Shown: in pieces, positions 8,496-17,255 of the stretch
Position numbering within the stretch: position 1 is the stretch's first letter
How the letters are laid out: each line of letters opens with the position of its first letter
Origin: Microbulbifer sp. THAF38
Lineage (GTDB): Bacteria; Pseudomonadota; Gammaproteobacteria; Pseudomonadales; Cellvibrionaceae
NCBI RefSeq assembly: GCF_009363535.1
Contig: NZ_CP045369.1
Coordinates: 942,501 to 1,006,500, forward strand
Length of the DNA stretch: 64,000 bases
Reading direction: 5' to 3'
The notes under the pieces: model-generated
Database searches by the model: none
The model's input: the letters and a program-made list of their open reading frames with translations, nothing else
What the model was told of the DNA's origin: nothing
Made by a program: the position numbers and the translations under genes

Positions 8496-9431
8496 ATGAA
8501 GGCTGTTATACCTGTTGCAGGGCTAGGGACAAGGATGCTGCCTGCGACTAAAGCTATCCCCAAAGAAATGCTGCCTATCGTCGATAAACCACTTATTCAG
8601 TATGTGGTCAATGAAGCGATTGCGGCTGGTATAAAACATATTGTACTGGTTACTCACTCCAGTAAGAATTCTATCGAAAATCATTTTGACACCAGTTTTG
8701 AGTTGGAGGCGACCCTAGAGGCCAGGGTCAAGCGTCAGCTGCTGGATGAGGTGCGATCCATCTGCCCGAAAGACGTTACCATCATGCACGTGCGGCAGGG
8801 TGAGGCGAAAGGCCTGGGGCATGCGATCCTATGTGCCCAACCAGTGGTCGGAGATGAGGACTTTGCGGTGCTACTGCCGGATGTCATTATCGATGATGCA
8901 GCCTCAGATCTTAGTCGCGATAATTTAGCGCAAATGTTATTTCGGTTCGATCAAACCGGTGTTAGTCAGGTGATGGTGGAACCGGTGCCGCAGGAAAAGG
9001 TACATCAATACGGGGTAGCGGATTGCCAGGGGGCTACATTATCCCCAAATACCTCGCAGCCAATGACGGCTATCGTGGAAAAACCACCAGTGGAAGAAGC
9101 ACCATCAAATATGGCTGTGGTTGGGCGCTATGTATTATCACGCAAGCTATGGCCACTGCTTGAACAGACATTACCGAGTGCCGGTAATGAAATACAGCTC
9201 ACTGATGCTATTGCCGATTTGATAGCCCAGGAAAGCGTCGAAGCCTACCGTATGGTCGGCAAAAGCCATGATTGTGGTTCTAAGCTGGGATATTTAAAGG
9301 CAAATGTTGAGTATGGCTTACGCCATCCAAATTTAGCTAAGGAATACCGAGCTTATTTAAACACGTTGATGCTATCTGAGAGCAGGGTTTCCAATGGTAA
9401 GCTCAAAATTTCACAAGAAGCTGTAGCATGA
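8496..9431 (+). CDS. galU: UTP-glucose-1-phosphate uridylyltransferase
   Basis: GalU makes UDP-glucose from UTP and glucose-1-phosphate. The protein begins [20 protein letters not shown], the nucleotide-binding G-x-G-T-R loop, followed by [16 protein letters not shown]. It has [15 protein letters not shown] ([15 protein letters not shown]), LLPDVIIDD and [20 protein letters not shown], all typical of GalU. The frame opens at TTG 8490, but ATG 8496 gives the family start and is preferred. Length (about 311) is normal. The next gene is galE 16 bases downstream, and together they provide UDP-Glc and UDP-Gal. UDP-glucuronate could follow only with a dehydrogenase that is not seen here, since wecC at 23651 belongs to the ManNAc type. 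Confidence 0.95.
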   Translation: MKAVIPVAGLGTRMLPATKAIPKEMLPIVDKPLIQYVVNEAIAAGIKHIVLVTHSSKNSIENHFDTSFELEATLEARVKRQLLDEVRSICPKDVTIMHVRQGEAKGLGHAILCAQPVVGDEDFAVLLPDVIIDDAASDLSRDNLAQMLFRFDQTGVSQVMVEPVPQEKVHQYGVADCQGATLSPNTSQPMTAIVEKPPVEEAPSNMAVVGRYVLSRKLWPLLEQTLPSAGNEIQLTDAIADLIAQESVEAYRMVGKSHDCGSKLGYLKANVEYGLRHPNLAKEYRAYLNTLMLSESRVSNGKLKISQEAVA

Positions 9432-9447
9432 TGGAGACTGAGTAGCA

Positions 9448-10485
9448 ATGGTTAGAAAAGTATTGGTTACCGGGGGCGCTGGCTACATAGGCTCCCACAC
9501 CTTGGTGGCATTGCAAGAAGCAGGTTTTGAGGCTGTCGTCATTGACAGCCTGTGCAATAGCTCCGAAATAGCTTTACAGCGGGTACAAAGGATTACCGGT
9601 AAACCCGTGAGATTTTATCCTGGTGATATCAGAGATCGCAGACTGCTAGATCAAATACTTACTGAGAATAAGATTCATTCAGTGATTCACTTTGCTGGGT
9701 TGAAAGCTGTAGGAGAGTCTTCGCAGAAGCCGATCGACTACTACCAGAGTAATGTCGCTGGTAGCCTGGTATTGCTAGAGGCTATGCAGGAAGCTGGAGT
9801 CAAGCGATTGGTTTTCAGCTCTTCGGCTACCGTTTATGGCAGTGAGGCTCCGGTGCCCTACGTGGAAACTCTGCAAACTGGAAACACCAGTAACCCATAT
9901 GGCACCAGTAAATGGATGGTGGAGCAGATATTGCAGGATGCCGCCGCTGCGAACCAAGAGCTTTCTGTGGCACTCCTTCGGTATTTTAACCCTGTTGGGG
10001 CCCATCCCTCGGGACTGATCGGGGAAGACCCTCAGGGAATACCTAACAATCTGTTGCCGTATATCGCTCAGGTCGCGGTGGGAAAGCGCAAAGAGCTGTC
10101 GATATTTGGTGATGATTATCCCACATCAGATGGTACCTGCTTGAGGGATTACCTGCATGTGATGGATTTAGCAATAGGGCATGTTCGAGCCCTGGAATGG
10201 ATAGAAGATAAAGTAGGCACAGAGGCATTCAACCTAGGAACAGGTAGGGGAATCTCCGTTCTCGAAATAGTTCGTGCCTTTGAACAGGCCTCTGGCGTAC
10301 CAATACCCTATACAGTAGCGCCACGCCGTGCAGGCGATCTGCCAGCCTTTTGGGCTGATGCCTCCAAGGCAAAGAGCGAATTAGGATGGGTTGCAGATTT
10401 AGGGCTGGAGCAAATGATGGTAGATACATGGCGTTGGCAAAGGGAAAATCCGCAAGGTTATAACGCTACCCACTCTGAGAGTTAG
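9448..10485 (+). CDS. galE: UDP-glucose 4-epimerase
   Basis: GalE interconverts UDP-glucose and UDP-galactose with bound NAD. The N-terminus KVLVTGGAGYIGSHTLVAL is the GxxGxxG Rossmann motif. Catalytic residues are in FSSSATVYG (Ser/Thr) and NPYGTSKWM (Tyr-x3-Lys). YFNPVGAHPSG, SDGTCLRDYLHVMDLA and FNLGTGRG are conserved in GalE proper. Length 345 is typical. Although related epimerases act on UDP-GlcNAc, the LRDYLHV and NPxGAHPSGxIGE pattern fits ordinary GalE best. It closes the first block; about 360 bases of apparently non-coding DNA follow. Confidence 0.95.
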   Translation: MVRKVLVTGGAGYIGSHTLVALQEAGFEAVVIDSLCNSSEIALQRVQRITGKPVRFYPGDIRDRRLLDQILTENKIHSVIHFAGLKAVGESSQKPIDYYQSNVAGSLVLLEAMQEAGVKRLVFSSSATVYGSEAPVPYVETLQTGNTSNPYGTSKWMVEQILQDAAAANQELSVALLRYFNPVGAHPSGLIGEDPQGIPNNLLPYIAQVAVGKRKELSIFGDDYPTSDGTCLRDYLHVMDLAIGHVRALEWIEDKVGTEAFNLGTGRGISVLEIVRAFEQASGVPIPYTVAPRRAGDLPAFWADASKAKSELGWVADLGLEQMMVDTWRWQRENPQGYNATHSES

Positions 10486-10845
10486 CTAGTAGTCCCAAAG
10501 AGAGTATTTACCATTTGGCGTCAAGTAGAGAGATGGTAAGAGAAGGCGTAAAATAATTACCACTTGCCAAACTGATTTTGTAGTAGGAAATCATATCTGG
10601 ATGTGGCTAATCTGGGCAGAGTATGTGCACCTATTTATGTAGAATACTCGATCCATGAAAAGAGAATAACTAGTCGCTTAGATTATAAACAAGATAAGTA
10701 TTTTACGAGGATTTTGTTAATTTCCTCTATATGATTACAACGATATTAGGATATGAATAAAGAATAGATAGTACTAATCCATGGCTTTTGCCCGTTTGTG
10801 GATGAGCTTGACAAGCTTAACTTAAATAGATAGTGGTATGATATT
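10486..10845. other. non-coding stretch after galE
   Basis: No convincing gene is seen on either strand. There is an inverted repeat TTACCAT/ATGGTAA with a loop of about 18 bases at 10508-10539 and no T-run. Base composition drops from the galE level to strongly AT-rich here, so this is a likely join between blocks of different origin. The promoter of the next gene presumably lies here, but no clear -35/-10 pair can be defended. Confidence 0.5.
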
Positions 10846-11787
10846 TTGAGTCCAATTGTGTTTGTGCATATCCCAAAAACTGCGGGTACCAGTTTTCGTT
10901 TGGGGGCTGATTCTTTTTTTGGGAAAGAAAATGTCTGTCGAGACTATGGGGAAAAGGCAGTAGAAACCAGTACGATTGTCAGAGAATGGATTTCTAGTGA
11001 CAAAGATGGATGGTTATTTGCAAGAGACTTTGAAAAGCAGGGCTACCAATTTCTTACAGGGCATTTTCATGCGGCAAAATACATAAGTATTTTTGATGCT
11101 AGTAGAATGATCACTTTTCTGCGAGATCCAATACAGAGGATTGCCTCCGAATATAATCATTTTGTGAGGAATAATGGTTATGAGGGGAGTTTTGAAGACT
11201 TTTTCCGAAGCCCTCAAAATGTTAATCGTCAGCTACGTCTCGTGGGTAAGAATAACTGGGCCGAGTTTGGGTTTATTGGGTTTGTAGATGCTTATCAGGA
11301 CTCCTTAAAGTTACTCAATAGAAAATTTGAAATTGATATTCCTCAACTGCATGAAAACGTTGCAGAAAGTGAAGTAGTTAAACCACAACAGCTAACAAAA
11401 GACCAAATAGAAGAGTTACAAATTCTTAATGCAGAGGAGTTGGAATTTTTCAGCAGTGCTCGAGCGCAGTTTGACTGGCGTCTTCGCCTTGCGTGCGCTG
11501 ATGAAAGCTATGTGTCAGGTTGTGTGACTCATGTTGAAATGGGAAAGCTAAGAGGTTGGGCAATCTCCGAGGATATTAATAACGCAGTATTAATTCAGGT
11601 CAAAGTTGATAATGAGATTATTGGGGAATGTAAAGCTAATGAATTTCGCCCCTATTGTAGGGCACGTGGGCTTGGTCGGGCGGGCTTTATAGGCTTTTCG
11701 TTTGAGTTTTCTAGAGAAATAAATGTTGGCTCTGTAGAGTGTGTTGTGGCTAACACACAGCAGCCTCTATTAAATGTATATAGTTGA
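10846..11787 (+). CDS. sulfotransferase (Sulfotransfer_2-like) 2 with C-terminal GWA beta-sandwich module
   Basis: A 313-residue protein starting SPIVFVHIPKTAGTSFRLGA; HIPKTAGTS (8-16) is the PAPS-binding loop of carbohydrate and heparan-type sulfotransferases. MITFLRDPIQRIASEYNHF supplies the RDP...R...S 3'-phosphate-binding motif, which makes this the best-supported sulfotransferase of the four. From about residue 220 a separate module follows (KLRGWAISEDINNAV, then FRPYCRARGLGRAGFIGFSF). It is of the same GWA type found in the glycosyltransferase at 318 and probably helps bind glycan. The start is TTG 10846, with no in-frame ATG nearby and only a weak ribosome site. The expected role is sulfation of the capsule glycan on the cytosolic side. 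Confidence 0.82.
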   Translation: MSPIVFVHIPKTAGTSFRLGADSFFGKENVCRDYGEKAVETSTIVREWISSDKDGWLFARDFEKQGYQFLTGHFHAAKYISIFDASRMITFLRDPIQRIASEYNHFVRNNGYEGSFEDFFRSPQNVNRQLRLVGKNNWAEFGFIGFVDAYQDSLKLLNRKFEIDIPQLHENVAESEVVKPQQLTKDQIEELQILNAEELEFFSSARAQFDWRLRLACADESYVSGCVTHVEMGKLRGWAISEDINNAVLIQVKVDNEIIGECKANEFRPYCRARGLGRAGFIGFSFEFSREINVGSVECVVANTQQPLLNVYS

Positions 11788-12237
11788 TGGTTTCATTGCT
11801 TAAGAAATAAAAGATGATAATCTGATTTTATGTGAACTTGAGAGTAAGGTTTTCTTGGCGCCTACCTAGTAGAATTTTGGCTCATAAAATATAAATTCAT
11901 GGTGAGGCTTCTATGATAAAATGTTTTAAAAAATATTTTACTAGAGATACGATTTTAATCATATAGTAAGCTACTATGAAATTTTCAAATTTTTGTAGGA
12001 TGGGTGTACATGAGTGCACCTTGAAATCAAGACGCTATTATTTTGATAATCTAAACCCAGCGTATTTGAAAGCGACGAGTAATTTGACCCTAGGAGTAAA
12101 GAGGTTGTCATTTCTGGGTTAGATTAAATCGCTATGAGGTTAACCCCCGTTCTGGCGATTGTCTCAAGTTTGGATTGCGAATAATAGATTTAAAACTATT
12201 TTTATAAAGTTTTTTTACCAAATTGGTCTTGTAGGTT
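11788..12237. other. non-coding stretch
   Basis: About 450 AT-rich bases with no open frame resembling a protein on either strand and no recognisable transposon trace. It probably holds the promoter of the GTG-initiated gene at 12238, but no motif is strong enough to mark. Confidence 0.5.
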
Positions 12238-14505
12238 GTGTTGAAGTTTTTAAAGTCTTTGTTTCATATTAATTTATCCCCAAGGCTAAAACCTGAAGTG
12301 GCAATTGAATGCGTTGATGATGCAAAGACAGTTTTTGACTGGTGCTCCAAGGGGAGTGATCCTCAATTTTTACTAAAAAATCATACCCTCAATGCCGGTT
12401 GGTATATGGTGGAAATTGAACTTAGACATGACCAACCTTGCGCAGATTCAAAAATATACGTTGATTACGGTGAGGGATTTAATGAGGATGATAGTTTTTC
12501 TATACCGATAAAATTTGGAAGAATTACTAAGCGCCTTATTTATCTATCATCTCCAGTGCAGGCACTGCGTTTTGACCCGCTGGAGACTGCTGGGATGTTT
12601 ACCATTCGGCATTTTCATTTTGTTAAACTTTTTCCTTTTTTTGCAAAAGATAGACTATCTCAGCGTCTAGTTAACATGCATTTTAAATTTCGTAATATGA
12701 GTAAGGAAAGTGCCTTAAAGCATATTTATGAAGAGTCCAATAAGAAAGGATGTGGCTGGCAAGAATTAGCATTAAATTACTATGAAAAAACTTTTATTAA
12801 GAAGCGCCAGGTGAGAGATTATGCTGAGTGGATAGAAAAGGTTGAAATTAATAATCTAAAATCCCGAAAATATTATAATGAAGAGGTAGGGAGGGATGTT
12901 CAACCTCTTATCTCAATTATTCTACCTACATTCAATTCAAATATTGATTTATTGAAGGAGTGCATTGAATCCGTAATTAATCAAACTTATGGAAAATGGC
13001 AATTATGTATCGCCGATGATGCTTCCCAGAGCTCAATGGTAAGAGATTGTTTGAAAAAGTATCAAGAGTTAGATCCCCGTATTTATGTAGATTACCGGAA
13101 AAACAATGGACATATTTCTGCTGCTAGTAACAGCGCTTTATCATTGGTAAAAGGTGACTATATTGCCCTGTTGGATCATGATGATATCTTGGCACCAAAA
13201 GCACTTCAAAGAGTTGCAGAAGAAATTGTACAAAACCCGCAGGCTTTGCTGCTATACAGTGATGAAGATAAAGTTGACAAATATGGCGAACGTTATGACC
13301 CCCACCTTAAGCCAAGTTGGAATCCAGACCTGCTACTTTCACAGAATTATATCTGCCATCTAACCATAATTAAAACACAATTAGTGAGTCAAGTTGGCGG
13401 TTATCGAATTGGTGTTGAAGGCAGCCAGGATCATGATTTATTGCTGCGCTGTATGCCATACCTTGAGTCCAATAATGTGGTGCATATCCCTGAGGTACTC
13501 TACCACTGGAGAGCTATTAGTGGATCTACAGCACAAGAGAGTAGCGCCAAGAATTATGCCGCTACAGCGGGCTTGAAAGCCGTTTCCGATTACCTGAAAC
13601 GTGAAGACCTAAGTGCAACAGCCGAGCCCGGAACTGTACCAAATAGCTATCGGGTTCGTTGGTCCATTCCCGAGCCAGCTCCGTTAGTGAGTCTTCTAGT
13701 CCCAACAAGAGACGGCATTGATATCCTTAAGCCATGTATTGAGGCTATTCTTTCCAAAACCAACTACTCTAATTTTGAATTGATCATTTTAGACAACCAA
13801 AGTCGCTGTAAAGAAACATTGCGTTTTCTTGAAGAGGTTACAAGCTCCGATTCACGGGTATCTGTCCATCGTTGGGATCATCCATTTAATTATTCAGCTA
13901 TTAATAATTATGGAGTGGGCATAGCAAAAGGTGAAATTATTGGATTGATAAATAATGATATAGAGCCGATTAATGTCCTTTGGTTGACGGAGATGGTAAG
14001 TCAGGCAATGAGACCTGAAATTGGCTGTGTAGGAGCTAAACTTTACTACCCAAATGATACGATTCAGCACGGTGGTGTTATCTTGGGTATTGGTGGAGTT
14101 GCTGGGCATTCTCACAAATATTTTTGCCGTAATGATTATGGTTACTTTTCTCGGCTGCATTTGGTGCAGAACCTTTCTGCAGTAACAGCTGCGTGCCTTC
14201 TATTACGTAAAGAAGTATTTGAACAAGTGGGAGGCCTGGACGAAAAAAACCTAGCGGTAGCCTTCAACGATGTAGATCTTTGCCTAAAAGTACGTGAAGA
14301 GGGTTATCGAAATCTTTGGACACCATATGCTGAGCTTTACCATCATGAGTCCGTATCTCGGGGTGCTGACAATACTGTTTCTAAGCGTCGTCGTGCGCAA
14401 AGAGAAGCGGAATATATGCGTAGCCGGTGGGGTGAACAGTTAGATTCAGACCCTGCTTATAATCCCAATCTAACTTTGGTGCATGAAGATTTTTCATTAG
14501 CATGA
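12238..14505 (+). CDS. bifunctional two-domain GT2 glycosyltransferase
   Basis: This 755-residue protein carries two complete GT-A domains. Domain A starts near residue 223 (PLISIILPTFNS) and has IADDAS, LLDHDD (about 311-316) and YSDEDK. Domain B starts near 482 (PLVSLLVPTRDG) and has ILDNQS, LINNDIE and NDVDLCLKVREEGYRNLWT. The first 200 residues form an unrecognised beta-rich region. This layout is common in O-antigen and capsule clusters, and both active sites look intact, so it may add two sugars or polymerise a disaccharide. The start is GTG 12238 after AGG. A paralogue with the same layout is at 45020, in which domain A is damaged. The gene is followed by an inverted repeat (ATACCGCA, 14511-14518 and 14545-14552). 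Confidence 0.88.
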   Translation: MLKFLKSLFHINLSPRLKPEVAIECVDDAKTVFDWCSKGSDPQFLLKNHTLNAGWYMVEIELRHDQPCADSKIYVDYGEGFNEDDSFSIPIKFGRITKRLIYLSSPVQALRFDPLETAGMFTIRHFHFVKLFPFFAKDRLSQRLVNMHFKFRNMSKESALKHIYEESNKKGCGWQELALNYYEKTFIKKRQVRDYAEWIEKVEINNLKSRKYYNEEVGRDVQPLISIILPTFNSNIDLLKECIESVINQTYGKWQLCIADDASQSSMVRDCLKKYQELDPRIYVDYRKNNGHISAASNSALSLVKGDYIALLDHDDILAPKALQRVAEEIVQNPQALLLYSDEDKVDKYGERYDPHLKPSWNPDLLLSQNYICHLTIIKTQLVSQVGGYRIGVEGSQDHDLLLRCMPYLESNNVVHIPEVLYHWRAISGSTAQESSAKNYAATAGLKAVSDYLKREDLSATAEPGTVPNSYRVRWSIPEPAPLVSLLVPTRDGIDILKPCIEAILSKTNYSNFELIILDNQSRCKETLRFLEEVTSSDSRVSVHRWDHPFNYSAINNYGVGIAKGEIIGLINNDIEPINVLWLTEMVSQAMRPEIGCVGAKLYYPNDTIQHGGVILGIGGVAGHSHKYFCRNDYGYFSRLHLVQNLSAVTAACLLLRKEVFEQVGGLDEKNLAVAFNDVDLCLKVREEGYRNLWTPYAELYHHESVSRGADNTVSKRRRAQREAEYMRSRWGEQLDSDPAYNPNLTLVHEDFSLA

Positions 14506-14529
14506 GGAAGATACCGCAGAGATCGTACA

Positions 14530-15110
14530 CGAAAATTATTCTTTTGCGGTATAACTTATTACCTCTTTAAAGTCCTTTTCCTTTGTAGAATACTATTGGA
14601 TAAGGCTGTTAGTGTTTTCGTTGCTCCCTCTTTCCCAGAATGGAAATGGGAGCAAAATAAATATCGGTATATAAACCCTTTACAATTCTTTCATGACCAA
14701 AGAATCCAAGACCATTGTTGAAGGTATTTGTGTTGAGTTCCTCTTTGAAGCTCATCATATGACTAATTACTGCTTCATCCAACAAGTATGATCTTTTACT
14801 TGTGAATCGAACAATAACCGCAAAAAACGTCTTACGTTCGACCATAGTCAACAAAGCTCCGCCTCGCCCCTAGCCTATAACGGTATTACCTTCCTTGTCG
14901 CCAATCCTATTCATGCTGTCTAGTACGGCTGGTAGATCATTTAGTACACTTTGTTTTTGATCTTTCTTTGTCGATTATTCTTAGCGTACCGCTTGCGACA
15001 GGGTTTAGGTGCAATCCTAAGATACTTGTATAAGCCTCCACCATTTATTTGATCTCAATAAATCAGAGGGTAAATCATCTCGTGATGGAGCGATAACCCC
15101 GAATGTCTCT
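14530..15110 (-). pseudogene. decayed IS30-family transposase remnant
   Basis: The minus strand carries pieces of an IS30-type DDE transposase in several frames. Reading from 15110 downward they are: GLSLHHEMIYPLIY, GGLYKYLR with a basic RKRYAKNNRQRKIKNKV stretch, MNRIGDKEGNTVIG then GRGGALLTMVERKT, TFNNGLGFFGHERI, and WERGSNENTNSLIQ. These match in order the IS30 core (ISHETIY, GDWEGDTIIG, TFDNGKEF, WERGTNENTNGLIR). Frameshifts and in-frame stops break it, and both catalytic aspartates of the first two motifs appear as asparagine, so it cannot be active. The longest open piece is 14609-14854. No clear terminal inverted repeats or target duplication were found. It marks past insertion between the glycosyltransferase block and the export block. 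Confidence 0.82.
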
Positions 15111-15756
15111 CTAAATAGTTGACTGTCTGTAGGGCTTAACTCTTTCAAAGCTAGGGTGTCTATTTTCATCAGACGATATAGGTCACTTTATCTGAAGTTT
15201 ACTATTGCCGGCGCCTCAGATCCGCAAGGTTATGTATTTCCCAATAGGATATCCTTGTAAACCGGTATCGAGATGTAGCTTTATACAGATCATCGAGAGC
15301 GTATTTTCAAAAATTCTGTAATTGCTCTCTGGGAGTGTTAGATTTTTATCGATCTGTAAATCTAGTATCTTTTCTTAAGTTCCTATTAATAGAAGCTCAC
15401 CAGTGTTTATATATTTAGTTCAAAGGTGTTTTTTGTGCCAACGTCCTAGATACAAATCAAATTAGATCTTAATGATGACCCTCCCTATATAAGATGAAGG
15501 TACAGATTAAGACTGGTTAAGAGAGTGTAATAAAATCCATAAATAGTACTTGTGTTAGGATATGGTCTTGCCGATGTTAGGCTAATGGATAATTTTCGCG
15601 ACACAGTGCGATTGAAATAAAATTTTACAGAGGAATAGTGCGTCAATTTATTTTTGAGGTGGTATTTTCAGGAAGATTAGCTATAAATAAATGTAAGTTT
15701 AGCATTGTTCTCAATAACAAGATTTTTTTATCATTTATAATCAATAAACTCCTACT
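15111..15756. other. non-coding stretch upstream of the exporter operon
   Basis: About 650 AT-rich bases between the IS30 remnant and kpsM. Parts nearest 15110 (up to about 15190) could be more decayed transposase, but the match is too weak to claim. No JUMPstart or ops element (GGCGGTAG) was found here or elsewhere in the window. The promoter for kpsM-kpsT-kpsE-kpsD should lie here. Confidence 0.45.
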
Positions 15757-16548
15757 ATGAGACCTTCACCTACAAGAACAATTTGGCAAATACAAAGAGA
15801 TGTAATTTACGCCTTGCTTGTACGTGAGATGAAAACTCGCTTTGGTAAATGGCGCTTAGGGTATGCATGGGCACTCCTTGAGCCAGCTCTACATATTATG
15901 ATGCTGGCTGCAATCTTCAATTTTCTTAAAAGGGATTTTTATCCAGGTATTCCAACAACACTATTTATGCTTGGTGGTATCGCACCATTCTTATTTTTTA
16001 GTCATTGCTTTTATAAAGGAATTGCTGCTGTGGCTTCAAATAGAGGACTATTCAACTATCGTCAGTTACGTCCTTTTGATGCTGTGCTCAGCCGTGTATT
16101 GTTAGAGTTTTCTATCTACATATTGTGTATGATTACACTACTGATACTTCTAGCATGGTTTGGAATCAGAGTCGAATTCGGTGATTTTCTACTACTTGTA
16201 GAAGTTAATATTCTGTTCTTTTTTTTCTGTTTTGGCTTGAGCTTAGCATTATGTGTTGCTGGCGAACGGTATCCAGAGCTATCAAAAATACTACCATTAA
16301 TTGTCCGGCCTTTATATTTTGTTTCAGGAGTTTTTTTCTCGTTAGAGCAGATACCAGTTGAATATCATCCATATTTAATCTGGAATCCTTTAGTGCATGT
16401 AATTGAGTTAACTCGAGAAGGGCTTTATGCAAATTATGATGGAAAGTTTTCAAATTTTAATTACTATATATTTACTTCAATAGGCACGCTTACCCTGGGG
16501 TTATTGATATATCGTGCACATTGGCGTGATTTGATTCGAAGCCAATGA
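15757..16548 (+). CDS. kpsM: capsule polysaccharide ABC transporter permease, KpsM/Wzm type
   Basis: A 263-residue ABC-2-type inner-membrane permease with about six predicted membrane segments. Its cytosolic N-terminus IWQIQRDVIYALLVREMKTR, then LGYAWALLEPALHIMMLA, is the signature of the KpsM, BexB and CtrC capsule exporters. The stretch LPLIVRPLYFVSGVFFSLEQIP near residue 190 is the conserved turn before the last segments. With KpsT it moves the lipid-linked capsule chain across the inner membrane. The next gene starts inside its last codons (4-base overlap at 16545-16548), so the two subunits are translated together. Presence of this pair defines the ABC-dependent pathway. Confidence 0.93.
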   Translation: MRPSPTRTIWQIQRDVIYALLVREMKTRFGKWRLGYAWALLEPALHIMMLAAIFNFLKRDFYPGIPTTLFMLGGIAPFLFFSHCFYKGIAAVASNRGLFNYRQLRPFDAVLSRVLLEFSIYILCMITLLILLAWFGIRVEFGDFLLLVEVNILFFFFCFGLSLALCVAGERYPELSKILPLIVRPLYFVSGVFFSLEQIPVEYHPYLIWNPLVHVIELTREGLYANYDGKFSNFNYYIFTSIGTLTLGLLIYRAHWRDLIRSQ

Positions 16549-17213
16549 TAAAGCTTGAAAATATAACCAAGTCATTTCGTTCACACAGTGAACGAAATAT
16601 CCTTTTTGAAAATGTCAATGTTGTTTTTCCTGAAGGAAAAAATATAGGAATTCTGGGTCGAAATGGTGCGGGTAAGTCCACACTATTAAGAATAATTGGT
16701 GGTATTGATTACCCAGACTCAGGTCGAGTAATAACAGATCAAAGAATATCCTGGCCTATGGCTCTTTCAGGTGGCTTTCAAGGAAGTATGACTGGAAGAG
16801 AAAATGTAGCATTTGTTTGTGGAATTCATGGTATTTGGGGTAATAAGAAGAATAAGGTGATGGATTTGGTTAGAGAATTTTCTGAAATTGGTAACTACTT
16901 TGATGCTCCAATTAAGAATTATTCTTCAGGTATGCGCTCACGTCTGGCTTTTGGTCTCAGTATCGCTGTAGATTTTGATGTGTATCTGGTAGATGAAGTG
17001 ATGTCTGTAGGTGATGTGCACTTTAGAAGTAAATGTGAAGAGATAATCTCTGAAAAACGAAAGTCATCTAGCTTCATAATAGTGGCTCATGCAATGCCAA
17101 CTTTAAGGAATAATTGTGATGCAGGTATATATATCGAGAAAGGAAAGGTAAGAATCTGCCAATCAGTTGAAAAGGCTATCTCCCTATATCAAAAGGGAGT
17201 GCCTGAGCCGTAA
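16545..17213 (+). CDS. kpsT: capsule polysaccharide ABC transporter ATPase, KpsT/Wzt type
   Basis: A 222-residue ABC ATPase with Walker A GRNGAGKSTLLRII, signature YSSGMRSRLAFGLS, Walker B VYLVDEVMSVGD and the switch histidine in IIVAHA. It is short and lacks the C-terminal carbohydrate-binding domain of Wzt proteins that recognise a chain terminus. It therefore resembles KpsT, which exports without a terminal-modification check on the ATPase. This matters for the ruler hypothesis at 36352, because a WbdD-type terminator usually works with a two-domain Wzt. It overlaps kpsM by four bases. Confidence 0.94.
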   Translation: MIKLENITKSFRSHSERNILFENVNVVFPEGKNIGILGRNGAGKSTLLRIIGGIDYPDSGRVITDQRISWPMALSGGFQGSMTGRENVAFVCGIHGIWGNKKNKVMDLVREFSEIGNYFDAPIKNYSSGMRSRLAFGLSIAVDFDVYLVDEVMSVGDVHFRSKCEEIISEKRKSSSFIIVAHAMPTLRNNCDAGIYIEKGKVRICQSVEKAISLYQKGVPEP

Positions 17214-17255
17214 ATAAATGTTAATAAATTAACAAACGTACTGACTATATGAACT

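Noticed and set aside
10508..10539. Inverted repeat after galE as a terminator
   Set aside because: The stem is short and AT-rich, the loop is about 18 bases and there is no T-run.
14511..14552. ATACCGCA inverted repeat after the 12238 gene as a terminator or an IS end
   Set aside because: The 8-bp stem is perfect, but the loop is 26 bases, no T-run follows and it does not match known IS30 ends that I could confirm.
14609..14854. An 81-codon minus-strand frame as a gene of its own
   Set aside because: Its sequence is the middle of an IS30-type transposase, with further pieces continuing in other frames on both sides, so it is part of a pseudogene.
15111..15756. JUMPstart/ops element upstream of the kps export genes
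   Set aside because: The GGCGGTAG core was looked for and not found.
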